Of a stretch of 64,000 bases of DNA, positions 1 to 5,714 are shown one piece after another (within the stretch, counting starts at the first letter, position 1; the number at the start of each line of letters is the position of its first letter). The DNA lies in assembly GCF_004295125.1 (NCBI RefSeq), contig NZ_CP036170.1, positions 1,228,501 to 1,292,500 on the forward strand, in the 5' to 3' direction. The notes beneath the pieces are model-generated. The model was not told the origin of the DNA, searched no databases, and saw only the letters and a program-made list of their open reading frames with translations. The position numbers and the translations under genes were made by a program. Source of the DNA: [Clostridium] scindens ATCC 35704. Its GTDB lineage: Bacteria; Bacillota; Clostridia; Lachnospirales; Lachnospiraceae.

Positions 1-1570
1 ACCATGGAAGCAGTTCTTCCATAAAACAATAATCCGTATCCTCCTGATGGTCTTTCATCACGGTTAGGATATATTCCAGATAGCGGAAGGGATTTAGATG
101 ATTCGCCTTTGCTGTTTCCGTGATACTGTAGATGATCGCACTGGATTGTGCACCGTCAATACTGTCGATCAGCTTCCATGCATGTTTGTGCAGGCAGAAG
201 CTGCGCAGAGCCCCTTCCGTTGCGTTATTATCAAGCGGGACTTCACCATCATCCAGGAATACTTTTAATGCCTCTTCCTGATTGATGCAGTAGTTGATCC
301 CTTCCAGAGTTTTACCCTTGGTAAGGCGACCGGAGAACTGGATTTCTTTTGCCCACACAAAGAAAGCCTCCACCAGAGGTTTGAGATTGATCTGCCGCTG
401 TTTTTTACGGTCATCCGGCTTCAGATCAGCAAGCTGGTTGTCCAGATGGTAGATGGCGCCAATCCGCTTGATTGCCTCGTAAGCGATCGTATCTTTGGCT
501 GCCTGATGATCTTTTTTTGGCAATGCCTTCAGGGCATCGGCAAAATACCTTCTCGCATGGGTCCAGCACCCTGCGAAAACGATGGTTTCGCTTTCCCGGT
601 CCAGCTTCCGGTAGGCGGAGTATCCGTCACAGACAACAGTGCCTGTAAATCCTTTCAGGAATTCCCGCGGATGGTCTGCTTTCCGGGTCTTCTGGTATTC
701 ATACAGGATAATGGGGGGATCACTATATCCCTTTCCCGTCCGGTAGACCCACATGTAACTCTTACTGTTTGCCGGGCGCCCATCCTTCGATACCTTAACC
801 GGAGTCTCGTCGGCCTGCAGCACATGGAAATGGTACATCCTGTTATGAAGGTAATCATAAAGCGGTCCCAGATACCGGTCCGCACACTGGATCATCCAGT
901 TCGCCATTACCTGCCGGGAGATATGGATGTCGTTTCTCTGGAACTCCTGGCTGATCCGGTATAAAGGCAGTCCATTGACATACTTGGCATTCATGATGCT
1001 TGCACCCAGAGACGGTGTCAGAATGCTGTTGCGGAGCAATTCCCTTGGTCGGTCCGCTTTGACAATCGTCTGATTATCTTTTCCTGCATACACGGCCACA
1101 TGATGTTCTTCCACCGTGTAGACTGCCGGCTGAACCCGGACTCTTTTATAAACTTCATCCGGGAGCTGCTTCCATCCAACGGAGCCAAAAATTTCCTGCA
1201 GCTTTGCTTCTGGAATGGTATGAGGGATCACTTCCACAGGAAGATCCTTAAGATCTGCCTCGCGCTTTCCTTTTTTCTTCCGGCGCGTGACCTGGATCAC
1301 ATCTTCTTCCCTAGGTTCGACAACATAAAGCGTCTCAGTCAAAGCTTCCGCTTCGTTAAAGATGAGCTCCAGTTCCAATTGTCCGGCGATAACGTCCAGC
1401 TTTTCGGAAGAACGCCCATAACGATGATTGTTTGCAGATGCGATCTGCTCAATCAGGCGTTCCATGTTTGTATTCAGTTGGGTAAGCTGGTTCTGCATGG
1501 ACAGGATCACTGCCACGAGTGTTTCCCTGCTGAAACTGTTCAGTTCTTCCGGTGAGTAGATCTTCTGCAT
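1..1570 (-). CDS. tnpC: IS66-family transposase TnpC (3' end outside window)
   Basis: This is the large DDE transposase of IS66 elements. Translating the minus strand from the ATG at 1570 gives an uninterrupted frame of about 523 residues to the window edge, beginning MQKIYSPEEL. An N-terminal leucine-zipper-like region (residues 10-45) is followed by a basic segment (RRKKKGKRE), the IS66 central domain with the catalytic-type motif LQADETPVK, a VCDGYSAY strand, a CWTHARRYF motif, and the C-terminal DNNATEGALR motif expected to hold the third acidic residue. A good ribosome site (AAAGGAG) precedes the start. No stop or frameshift is visible, so this gene looks intact as far as it can be read. 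The partners tnpB and tnpA lie upstream. Confidence 0.93.
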   Translation of the reverse strand, partial: MQKIYSPEELNSFSRETLVAVILSMQNQLTQLNTNMERLIEQIASANNHRYGRSSEKLDVIAGQLELELIFNEAEALTETLYVVEPREEDVIQVTRRKKKGKREADLKDLPVEVIPHTIPEAKLQEIFGSVGWKQLPDEVYKRVRVQPAVYTVEEHHVAVYAGKDNQTIVKADRPRELLRNSILTPSLGASIMNAKYVNGLPLYRISQEFQRNDIHISRQVMANWMIQCADRYLGPLYDYLHNRMYHFHVLQADETPVKVSKDGRPANSKSYMWVYRTGKGYSDPPIILYEYQKTRKADHPREFLKGFTGTVVCDGYSAYRKLDRESETIVFAGCWTHARRYFADALKALPKKDHQAAKDTIAYEAIKRIGAIYHLDNQLADLKPDDRKKQRQINLKPLVEAFFVWAKEIQFSGRLTKGKTLEGINYCINQEEALKVFLDDGEVPLDNNATEGALRSFCLHKHAWKLIDSIDGAQSSAIIYSITETAKANHLNPFRYLEYILTVMKDHQEDTDYCFMEELLPW

Positions 1571-1673
1571 GTTCGGTGCTCCTTTGTTTTACTGGAACTA
1601 TTGTACCGCAAACCAAAAGAAAAAGCGAACGGGATAATAAAGAAGGTTCGTCATTCTCACCAAAGGATAAACA

Positions 1674-1718
1674 CTCTGAAAAGCCGAAAAAACTATTAGT
1701 TTTTTCAGTTTTTCAGAG
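1674..1718. repeat. Long imperfect inverted repeat between tnpC and tnpB
   Basis: The arms CTCTGAAAA-GCC-GAAAAAACTA and its near complement enclose a 1-2 nt loop, with only about three mismatches over 22 bp. It lies in the unusually long (about 290 bp) tnpB-tnpC spacer. A shorter AAAACT-tgt-AGTTTT hairpin sits before tnpA at 2621-2635, so the same kind of stem occurs ahead of two IS66 genes. It may limit read-through into tnpC; this is inference. Confidence 0.6.
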
Positions 1719-1859
1719 TACTTATCCACACAGCAGCTTATAGCTGTGAAGTACTCTTGAGTGAATGAATGATATGAGATCTGGCTGTGGATAACTTCCG
1801 TCGCGTCTGTGGCAGGAGATACAAAAAGATTTTTTATTTTCCCCGTTTTGCACAACATT

Positions 1860-2219
1860 TCACAGAAGATCGCTGGGCTGCACTTCCTGGATTGGGTGTC
1901 TGGATACGATCTCCAGTCCCTGCATCAGTGCACGGTATTGCTCCTGGGTGATCTCCAGTGCTTCTTCTTTTGTGCGGGGCCAGCTGAAGCCGCCAAGTTC
2001 CAGTCTTTTGTAAAGGAGAAGGAATCCGTCTCCTTCCCATACGAGCCCCTTGATGCGGCCACTGCGTCTTCCGCAAAACAGGAAGAGGATATCCTTTTCA
2101 TATGGATCCAGCTGGAAGTTAAATTTCACAATAGATGCCAGCCCGTCGATTCCGCGCCGCAAATCCGTATAGCCGGCAGCAACGTAAACCTTCCGGAAGC
2201 CGGATGCGTTATTCAGCAT
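1860..2219 (-). CDS. tnpB: IS66-family accessory protein TnpB
   Basis: This 119-residue protein is the IS66 Orf2 type. It contains the family signature region VAAGYTDLRRGIDGLA near residues 13-28 and the downstream LFLFCGRRSGRIKGLVWEGDGF block (around residues 45-66). TnpB is required for transposition of several IS66 elements, though its biochemical role is unsettled. The start codon overlaps the end of tnpA by 11 bp, the translational-coupling arrangement normal for the family. The frame is intact and of usual length (about 115-120 aa). Confidence 0.93.
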   Translation of the reverse strand: MLNNASGFRKVYVAAGYTDLRRGIDGLASIVKFNFQLDPYEKDILFLFCGRRSGRIKGLVWEGDGFLLLYKRLELGGFSWPRTKEEALEITQEQYRALMQGLEIVSRHPIQEVQPSDLL

Positions 2220-2603
2220 GAAGAATTCCTCCTACCCGGGAGAACAGTTCTGATGAGGCTGAATTGGAAATCTCCAGAACAAGATTCCCTTTCCGGATCA
2301 CCAGATCTGGACGGAAAACAGGTGATGCGTCCGGTGACACGGCAGGAAGTTTGATTTCAGCGAAAGATACGGACTGCTGAACAGCAGACAATTGTTTTGT
2401 CTCTGCAGCTGCAGGCAATGATGGATTCTGAGATGCTTCATAAGCTTCCCGGCGCAGGATGCGCTGCCAGTAAAAAAACTGCTTCTCAGAAATCCCGTTT
2501 GCCCGACACCAGGCGGTTTTTGACATCCCGCTATTCATACATTCATTCAGGATCTTGGTCCAGTCCAGTGCTCTGCACGGACCTGATGTGTGATTTTATC
2601 CAT
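2209..2603 (-). pseudogene. tnpA: IS66 TnpA disrupted by a 5-bp tandem duplication
   Basis: TnpA is the small helix-turn-helix protein of IS66. The natural start is the ATG at 2603, preceded by the ribosome site AAAGGAG, and reads MDKITHQVRAEHWT before hitting a stop. A tandem TCCAG-TCCAG at 2559-2568 (plus strand) adds 5 bp; removing one unit restores EHWTKILNECMNSGMSK and joins the remaining frame. From MNSGMSK onward the 109-residue frame (KTAWCRANGISEKQFFYWQ, then a serine/alanine-rich tail) is intact. A truncated protein could start at the ATG at 2538, but it lacks the conserved first helix. A sequencing error cannot be excluded. Confidence 0.8.
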
Positions 2604-2710
2604 GGTACTAACTCCTTTAAAAAACTTGTAGTTTTCTGGAGTTATTATCTCATGGAGCGAGGAAACTAGCACGGTACTCATGGTCTACCGTATACGAAGA
2701 AATAGAGTTT

Positions 2711-2842
2711 ATGCTGGACTTAGATAATTTAAAAAAAGTTGATAATGAGATGAAAAGGGAAGTTTTTAGGGCAGTTCTTTACGGAGCGGATGGAGTCGAT
2801 ATGACCATGATAAAAAAGAGGACTTGTTCGGACCAGACTTAA
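2711..2842 (+). pseudogene. Unidentified gene tail next to the IS66 right end
   Basis: An open frame ends at TAA 2840-2842; its last 43 codons follow an ATG at 2711 that has no ribosome site. The same frame stays open upstream toward the IS right end, reading YSWSTVYEEIEFMLDLDN. That is what the 3' end of a gene interrupted by the insertion would look like. I do not recognise the family. It is followed directly by a perfect terminator palindrome. It may simply be a chance frame. Confidence 0.3.
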
Positions 2843-2892
2843 CAACAACGAAAACCCGCTAGCCTTACGGCTAGCGGGTTTTCGTTGTTGTT
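2841..2892. terminator. Perfect 24-bp palindrome, bidirectional terminator
   Basis: A 24-bp arm (AACAACAACGAAAACCCGCT then AGCC) is complementary without mismatch to the right arm across a TTAC loop. The GC core is flanked by A-run and T-run, so it can terminate in both directions. It begins within the stop codon of the preceding gene tail and abuts the direct repeat copy A. Confidence 0.8.
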
Positions 2893-3082
2893 ATAGTTAT
2901 CTAAAGGAATGAGAGTAAAGTGCGCACCGGGCCTTCCCCGGTGTTTTACTTTATGAGGGGGGAGATAGTTGAGTGTTGATCAACTATCTGATATTTATTA
3001 TAAAGGCTAATTGTGTCCAAAGTGTTTTCATTCTCTAAAAGAAAAAGAAAAGTTCTTAAAAACATATTAAGAAGGAGTTAAG
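2886..3082 (+). repeat. Direct repeat copy A: hairpin-rich leader-like element
   Basis: About 195 bp are shared with 3829-4012. Conserved blocks include TAGTTATCTAAAGGAATGAG, a CACCGGG/CCCGGTG hairpin nested in GTAAA/TTTAC arms, TTTATGAGGGGGGAGATAG, a GATAGTTGA/TCAACTATC stem (perfect 9 bp here), CTCTAAAAGAAAAAGAAAA and AAGAAGGAGTTAAG. The last block is a ribosome site for the small ORF that follows. Each copy is preceded by a different terminator hairpin. It resembles a structured mRNA leader or cis-regulatory RNA; I cannot name a known family. Confidence 0.8.
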
Positions 3083-3084
3083 CA

Positions 3085-3210
3085 ATGCTTAGGAAGGCGT
3101 CTAAGAACAGACAAGAGGCCATCAGTCAAGCATGCCCGAATACAAATGAAGTGACTTTGAAAATGCGGAGTGTTACAATGGAAGAGATAATGAGGGGCTG
3201 TGATTTATAA
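3085..3210 (+). CDS. Small unidentified 41-aa protein behind repeat copy A
   Basis: The ATG at 3085 follows AAGGAG with 7-nt spacing, and the frame runs 41 residues (MLRKASKNRQEAISQ...) to TAA at 3208-3210. The peptide is basic at its N terminus, with no membrane segment. The ribosome site is part of the repeated leader-like element. Copy B shows a similar continuation (CTTGGGAAG versus CTTAGGAAG), suggesting that both copies once led into related short proteins. Product and function are unknown. The GNAT gene starts 29 bp downstream, so the two may be co-transcribed. Confidence 0.4.
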   Translation: MLRKASKNRQEAISQACPNTNEVTLKMRSVTMEEIMRGCDL

Positions 3211-3239
3211 TTGATGAATTGAGAGAAAGGACAAGAGAT

Positions 3240-3620
3240 ATGAAATATAAAGTGAATGACCAGGAACTTAATGCTTCAATGTTTATTACGTTTGTGAATA
3301 GGGTATGGCCAGGGGATTATGATGTGGATAAGACGCAGGCTGCGTTATCGAGAACATTGAATATCACTGCTTACGATGAAAAGGAACTTGTGGGCTGTCT
3401 GCGGATTCTTTCAGACGGCTATTATTTTGGAACCATTACAGAGCTGCTTGTTCTTCCAAAATATCAGAAGCAGGGAATTGGGAGCAGGCTTCTAACGCTT
3501 GCCAAAGATAACACCCCGACCATGCTGTATTTCGGCGCACATCCAGGAGCAGAAGGATTTTATGAAAAAAACGGATGTCAGAAGAGTCTGCAATCCTATT
3601 TGATAGATAAGGAAGACTAA
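3240..3620 (+). CDS. GNAT-family N-acetyltransferase
   Basis: This 126-residue protein has the compact GNAT fold: the strand region ELVGCLRILSDGYYFGTITELLVLP (residues 50-74), followed by the acetyl-CoA-binding motif KYQKQGIGSRLL (Q-x-x-G-x-G), and the C-terminal GAEGFYEKNGCQ block typical of motif B. It should transfer an acetyl group from acetyl-CoA to an amine; the substrate is not predictable. I chose the ATG at 3240 because AAAGGA sits about 8 nt upstream. The in-frame ATG at 3219 lacks a ribosome site. The gene lies between the two copies of the direct repeat, suggesting it came or moves with them. Confidence 0.85.
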   Translation: MKYKVNDQELNASMFITFVNRVWPGDYDVDKTQAALSRTLNITAYDEKELVGCLRILSDGYYFGTITELLVLPKYQKQGIGSRLLTLAKDNTPTMLYFGAHPGAEGFYEKNGCQKSLQSYLIDKED

Positions 3621-3793
3621 TTTTTGAAAGGCATTTTAGATTATGAAAGAACATAGGTATGAGGTTATTGCTGGCATCCGTTATTGCTGCCCGCACTACA
3701 TCATTAATTAGAAAAAGTCAAGTGTAATATTTCTTTGGAAAACTATTTCACCGAGATTTGACCGAAAGATATTCCGGACAATCCCCAAGACAG

Positions 3794-3826
3794 CAAAAAT
3801 CCGTCAACCACGCGGGGTGACGGATT
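3794..3826 (-). terminator. Hairpin terminator ahead of repeat copy B
   Basis: AATCCGTCA at 3798-3806 pairs with TGACGGATT at 3818-3826, with some inner pairing. On the minus strand the stem is followed by TTTTTG, so it best terminates minus-strand transcription, including read-through from the Spo0A-C-like gene. It occupies the same place relative to copy B as the perfect palindrome does to copy A, but its sequence is unrelated. Confidence 0.6.
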
Positions 3827-3828
3827 CC

Positions 3829-4012
3829 TGTTGTTATAGTTATCTAAAGGAATGAGAGTAAAGTGCGCACCGGGTGTTCCCGGTGTTTTACTTTATGAGG
3901 GGGGAGATAGTGAGTGTTAATCAACTATCTGGGTATTAGTATAAAAGAAAAATATGTCCAAAGTATGTTGAATCTCTAAAAGAAAAAGAAAAATTCTTAA
4001 GAAGGACTTAAG
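3829..4012 (+). repeat. Direct repeat copy B of the hairpin-rich element
   Basis: This matches 2886-3082 with scattered substitutions and small indels. The CACCGGG hairpin is kept with a changed loop (TGTT instead of CCTT). The second stem has lost a T (GATAGTGA instead of GATAGTTGA) while its right arm is unchanged. The final AAGAAGGACTTAAG keeps the ribosome-site-like block with one substitution, but no ATG follows; a TTG at 4016 opens a 19-codon frame. It runs head-on into the 3' end of the Spo0A-C-like gene. The 408 bp between the GNAT gene and that gene hold nothing else I can support. Confidence 0.8.
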
Positions 4013-4028
4013 AACTTGGGAAGAAAAC

Positions 4029-4379
4029 CTAAACCAGCATTTCTGCGGCTTCTTTCTGCCTTAAATGAGCAGTAAGAATATCTAAAAATTCACTGGATGT
4101 AGGCTGCGAGTCAAGAGGATGCAAGGCAATTTCCTGAAGCAGACGGCGGTTTCCTCTTTCCCAACAGACTCTGATAACGGTTCTTATATCTCGTTCCACG
4201 CTGCTGCTTGTAGTATGATAGTTTTTTGCAATCTGAGGATATAATAACTTGCTCACGGACAGAAGGTAGTCTTCGTCTCTCAAACATAGTTTCACCCCAT
4301 AGTTCAGATATCGGTATCCACGGTAGGTTGCGCCGATGCCAAGAGCACGTATAAGATATTCGATTTCTAGTTCACTCAT
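4029..4379 (-). CDS. Stand-alone Spo0A C-terminal-domain protein
   Basis: All 116 residues correspond to the DNA-binding effector domain of Spo0A, with no receiver domain. Matches include the first helices (LIRALGIGATYRGYRYLNYGV), the segment LYPQIAKNYHTTSSSVERDIR (residues 67-87) holding the SxVERxIR recognition-helix pattern, VIRVCWERGN, and the C-terminal PTSSEFLDILTAHLR resembling PTNSEFIALIADKL of Spo0A. It is therefore expected to bind Spo0A-box-like DNA without phosphorylation control. The ATG at 4379 is preceded by GAGGAA. Spo0A-box-like sequences lie upstream. It could be a modulator or competitor of Spo0A, or a domesticated element regulator; the role is inference. Confidence 0.85.
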   Translation of the reverse strand: MSELEIEYLIRALGIGATYRGYRYLNYGVKLCLRDEDYLLSVSKLLYPQIAKNYHTTSSSVERDIRTVIRVCWERGNRRLLQEIALHPLDSQPTSSEFLDILTAHLRQKEAAEMLV

Positions 4380-4434
4380 GTGATTTTCCTCATCGAATGC
4401 CTTACATTGAAAAACAAATATGCTATGTGCTTCT

Positions 4435-4477
4435 ATTATATAGGATATTTCTCCGATATGTTGCGACTTAGACGCAA
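4435..4477 (-). promoter_or_regulatory. Promoter region of the Spo0A-C-like gene with near-palindrome
   Basis: On the minus strand TATAAT (4435-4440) is a perfect -10 box about 55 bp upstream of the ATG. No good -35 is seen at 17 bp. Instead a near-palindrome TTGCGACT-t-AGACGCAA (4461-4477, 7 of 8 arm positions paired) lies just upstream, where an activator or autoregulator would bind. Activator dependence is inference. Confidence 0.45.
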
Positions 4478-4487
4478 TAAGTAAGAG

Positions 4488-4504
4488 TTCGACTCATTTC
4501 GACA
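4488..4504. promoter_or_regulatory. Two Spo0A-box-like sites in tandem
   Basis: TTCGACA at 4498-4504 is the exact complement of the Spo0A box TGTCGAA. TTCGACT at 4488-4494 differs by one base and lies one helical turn (10 bp) away. Both face the divergent space between the Spo0A-C-like gene and the lysozyme remnant. A 7-mer occurs by chance fairly often; the tandem phasing next to a Spo0A-domain gene is what makes it notable. Confidence 0.4.
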
Positions 4505-4565
4505 TATCCAGGGTAACAAAAACAGAAAAATCAACATATAGAATATAAAAAAGAAGGTGGACATT

Positions 4566-4872
4566 ATGAGCATTCATGGAATAGATGTAAGCGGATTTCA
4601 GGGCAGCATAGACTGGGAGGCCGTAAGAGCGAGCCAAATACAGTTTGCCATGATCCGGGCCGGCTATGGAGAGGGGACCGTGGATCAGGAGTTCAGGAGA
4701 AATGCCAGCCAGTGCAACCAGGTTGGGCTGCCGTTCGGAGTGTACTGGTTTTCCTATGCGTATACCCCGGAAATGGCCAGGCAGGAGGCTAACGACCGTG
4801 GCAGAACGACAGCGCCTGAACGGCATTCGCAATCCCAACCTGATCTATGCGGGAACTACGATCAGAGTATGA
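4566..4872 (+). pseudogene. GH25 lysozyme / LysM endolysin remnant with internal deletion
   Basis: From ATG 4566 (ribosome site AAGAAGGTGG) the frame encodes the N-terminal third of a GH25 muramidase: HGIDVSGFQGSIDWEAV, FAMIRAGYGEGTVD, then LPFGVYWFSYAYTPEMARQEA. The catalytic DxE region and the rest of the barrel are missing. Beyond about 4790 the GH25 frame becomes nonsense, while the +1 frame reads NGIRNPNLIYAGTTIRV and stops at 4872; that is the C-terminal half of a LysM repeat. The best explanation is a large deletion that joined the two ends of a GH25-LysM lysozyme out of frame. Such proteins are typical phage endolysins, so this may be a prophage scar. Confidence 0.8.
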
Positions 4873-4890
4873 GAGGAAGAAGAGAAAATT

Positions 4891-4927
4891 GGCCCGGAAT
4901 CCAGATTCTGGAAGCCGGGCCTTTTTT
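4891..4927 (+). terminator. Rho-independent terminator after lysozyme remnant
   Basis: GGCCCGG (4891-4897) pairs with CCGGGCC (4915-4921), with additional inner pairing (CCAGA/TCTGG), followed by TTTTTT. It insulates the two-component operon that starts downstream. Confidence 0.85.
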
Positions 4928-5006
4928 CATTATATCTTAAGAAAATTCCCAGATTGCTCTTAAAAAATCCCTGCTATTCTTGTATAGTATAAGGGAGGTG
5001 ATGAAA

Positions 5007-5702
5007 ATGTCTAAAATATTAGTATGTGATGATGATAAGGAAATCGTAGAGGCCATCGATATATATCTGTCCCAGGAAGGGTATGAAGTATTAAAGGCAT
5101 ATGATGGGGAAGAAGCACTGAAGGTATTGGGCAAGGAGAAGATAGACCTTCTGGTAATCGACGTCATGATGCCAAAACTGGACGGGATCAGAGCCACCCT
5201 TAAGATCCGGGAAGCCAACAATATGCCAATCATTATTCTCTCTGCAAAATCCGAAGACGCAGATAAGATCCTTGGCCTTAACGTAGGTGCGGATGATTAT
5301 GTGACGAAGCCTTTCAATCCATTGGAACTGGTTGCAAGAGTCAAGTCGCAGCTTCGGCGTTATACGCAGCTTGGCAGTACTGCGAATCATAAAAATGAAG
5401 CGGTCTATGAAGTTGGAGGCCTGTCGATCAACGATGACTTAAAGGAAGTAACGGTGGATGGCGGGCCAGTGAAACTTACGCCGATCGAATATAATATTCT
5501 GCTACTGCTGGTAAAGAATCAAGGGAAAGTCTTCTCTATAGACCAGATCTATGAAAGTATATGGAATGAGGACGCCATTGGCGTAGATAATACGGTGGCG
5601 GTACATATCAGGCATATACGTGAAAAAATAGAGATCAATCCAAAAGAGCCCCGTTACCTGAAGGTAGTATGGGGAGTCGGATATAAGGTGGAGAAGCTTT
5701 AG
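5007..5702 (+). CDS. OmpR/PhoB-family response regulator (VanR-like)
   Basis: This 231-residue transcription factor has a receiver domain with the acidic pocket DDD at 8-10, phosphoacceptor D52 (LLVIDVMMPKLDG), S79 and K101. A winged-helix domain follows (PIEYNILLLLVKNQGKVFS through VVWGVGYKVEKL). Two ATGs follow the ribosome site GGGAGG; the one at 5007 has 8-nt spacing and gives the usual MSKILVCDDD start. Direct repeats CTTAAGAAAAT (4936) and CTTAAAAAAT (4959), 23 bp apart, could be autoregulatory boxes. The cognate kinase begins 12 bp downstream. The ligand and regulon are unknown. Confidence 0.93.
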   Translation: MSKILVCDDDKEIVEAIDIYLSQEGYEVLKAYDGEEALKVLGKEKIDLLVIDVMMPKLDGIRATLKIREANNMPIIILSAKSEDADKILGLNVGADDYVTKPFNPLELVARVKSQLRRYTQLGSTANHKNEAVYEVGGLSINDDLKEVTVDGGPVKLTPIEYNILLLLVKNQGKVFSIDQIYESIWNEDAIGVDNTVAVHIRHIREKIEINPKEPRYLKVVWGVGYKVEKL

Positions 5703-5714
5703 AAGGGAGTTTAT

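Larger units (their letters stand above)
1..2640 (-). mobile_element. IS66-family insertion sequence, left end outside window
   Basis: Three minus-strand genes in the canonical IS66 order tnpA-tnpB-tnpC occupy this stretch. The tnpC 3' end and the left terminal repeat lie beyond base 1, so the element cannot be delimited on that side. I could not identify the right terminal inverted repeat with confidence; it should lie just upstream of tnpA, between about 2620 and 2700. tnpA carries a frameshifting duplication, so this copy may no longer transpose by itself. Confidence 0.85.

Noticed and set aside
446..1555. Plus-strand open frames of 150-170 aa at the window start
   Set aside because: They are antisense to the IS66 tnpC gene, whose minus-strand frame carries all family motifs and runs off the window edge.
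1598..1858. 86-aa minus-strand frame between tnpB and tnpC
   Set aside because: It translates the inverted repeat and AT-rich spacer, has no ribosome site and no family resemblance.
2886..4012. CRISPR-like array
   Set aside because: Only two copies, about 190 bp each and more than 700 bp apart, with no short regular repeats or cas genes.
4016..4075. 19-codon TTG frame behind repeat copy B (LGRKPKPAF...)
   Set aside because: Too short and running into the Spo0A-C-like gene end; noted only as a trace of homology with the copy-A small ORF.
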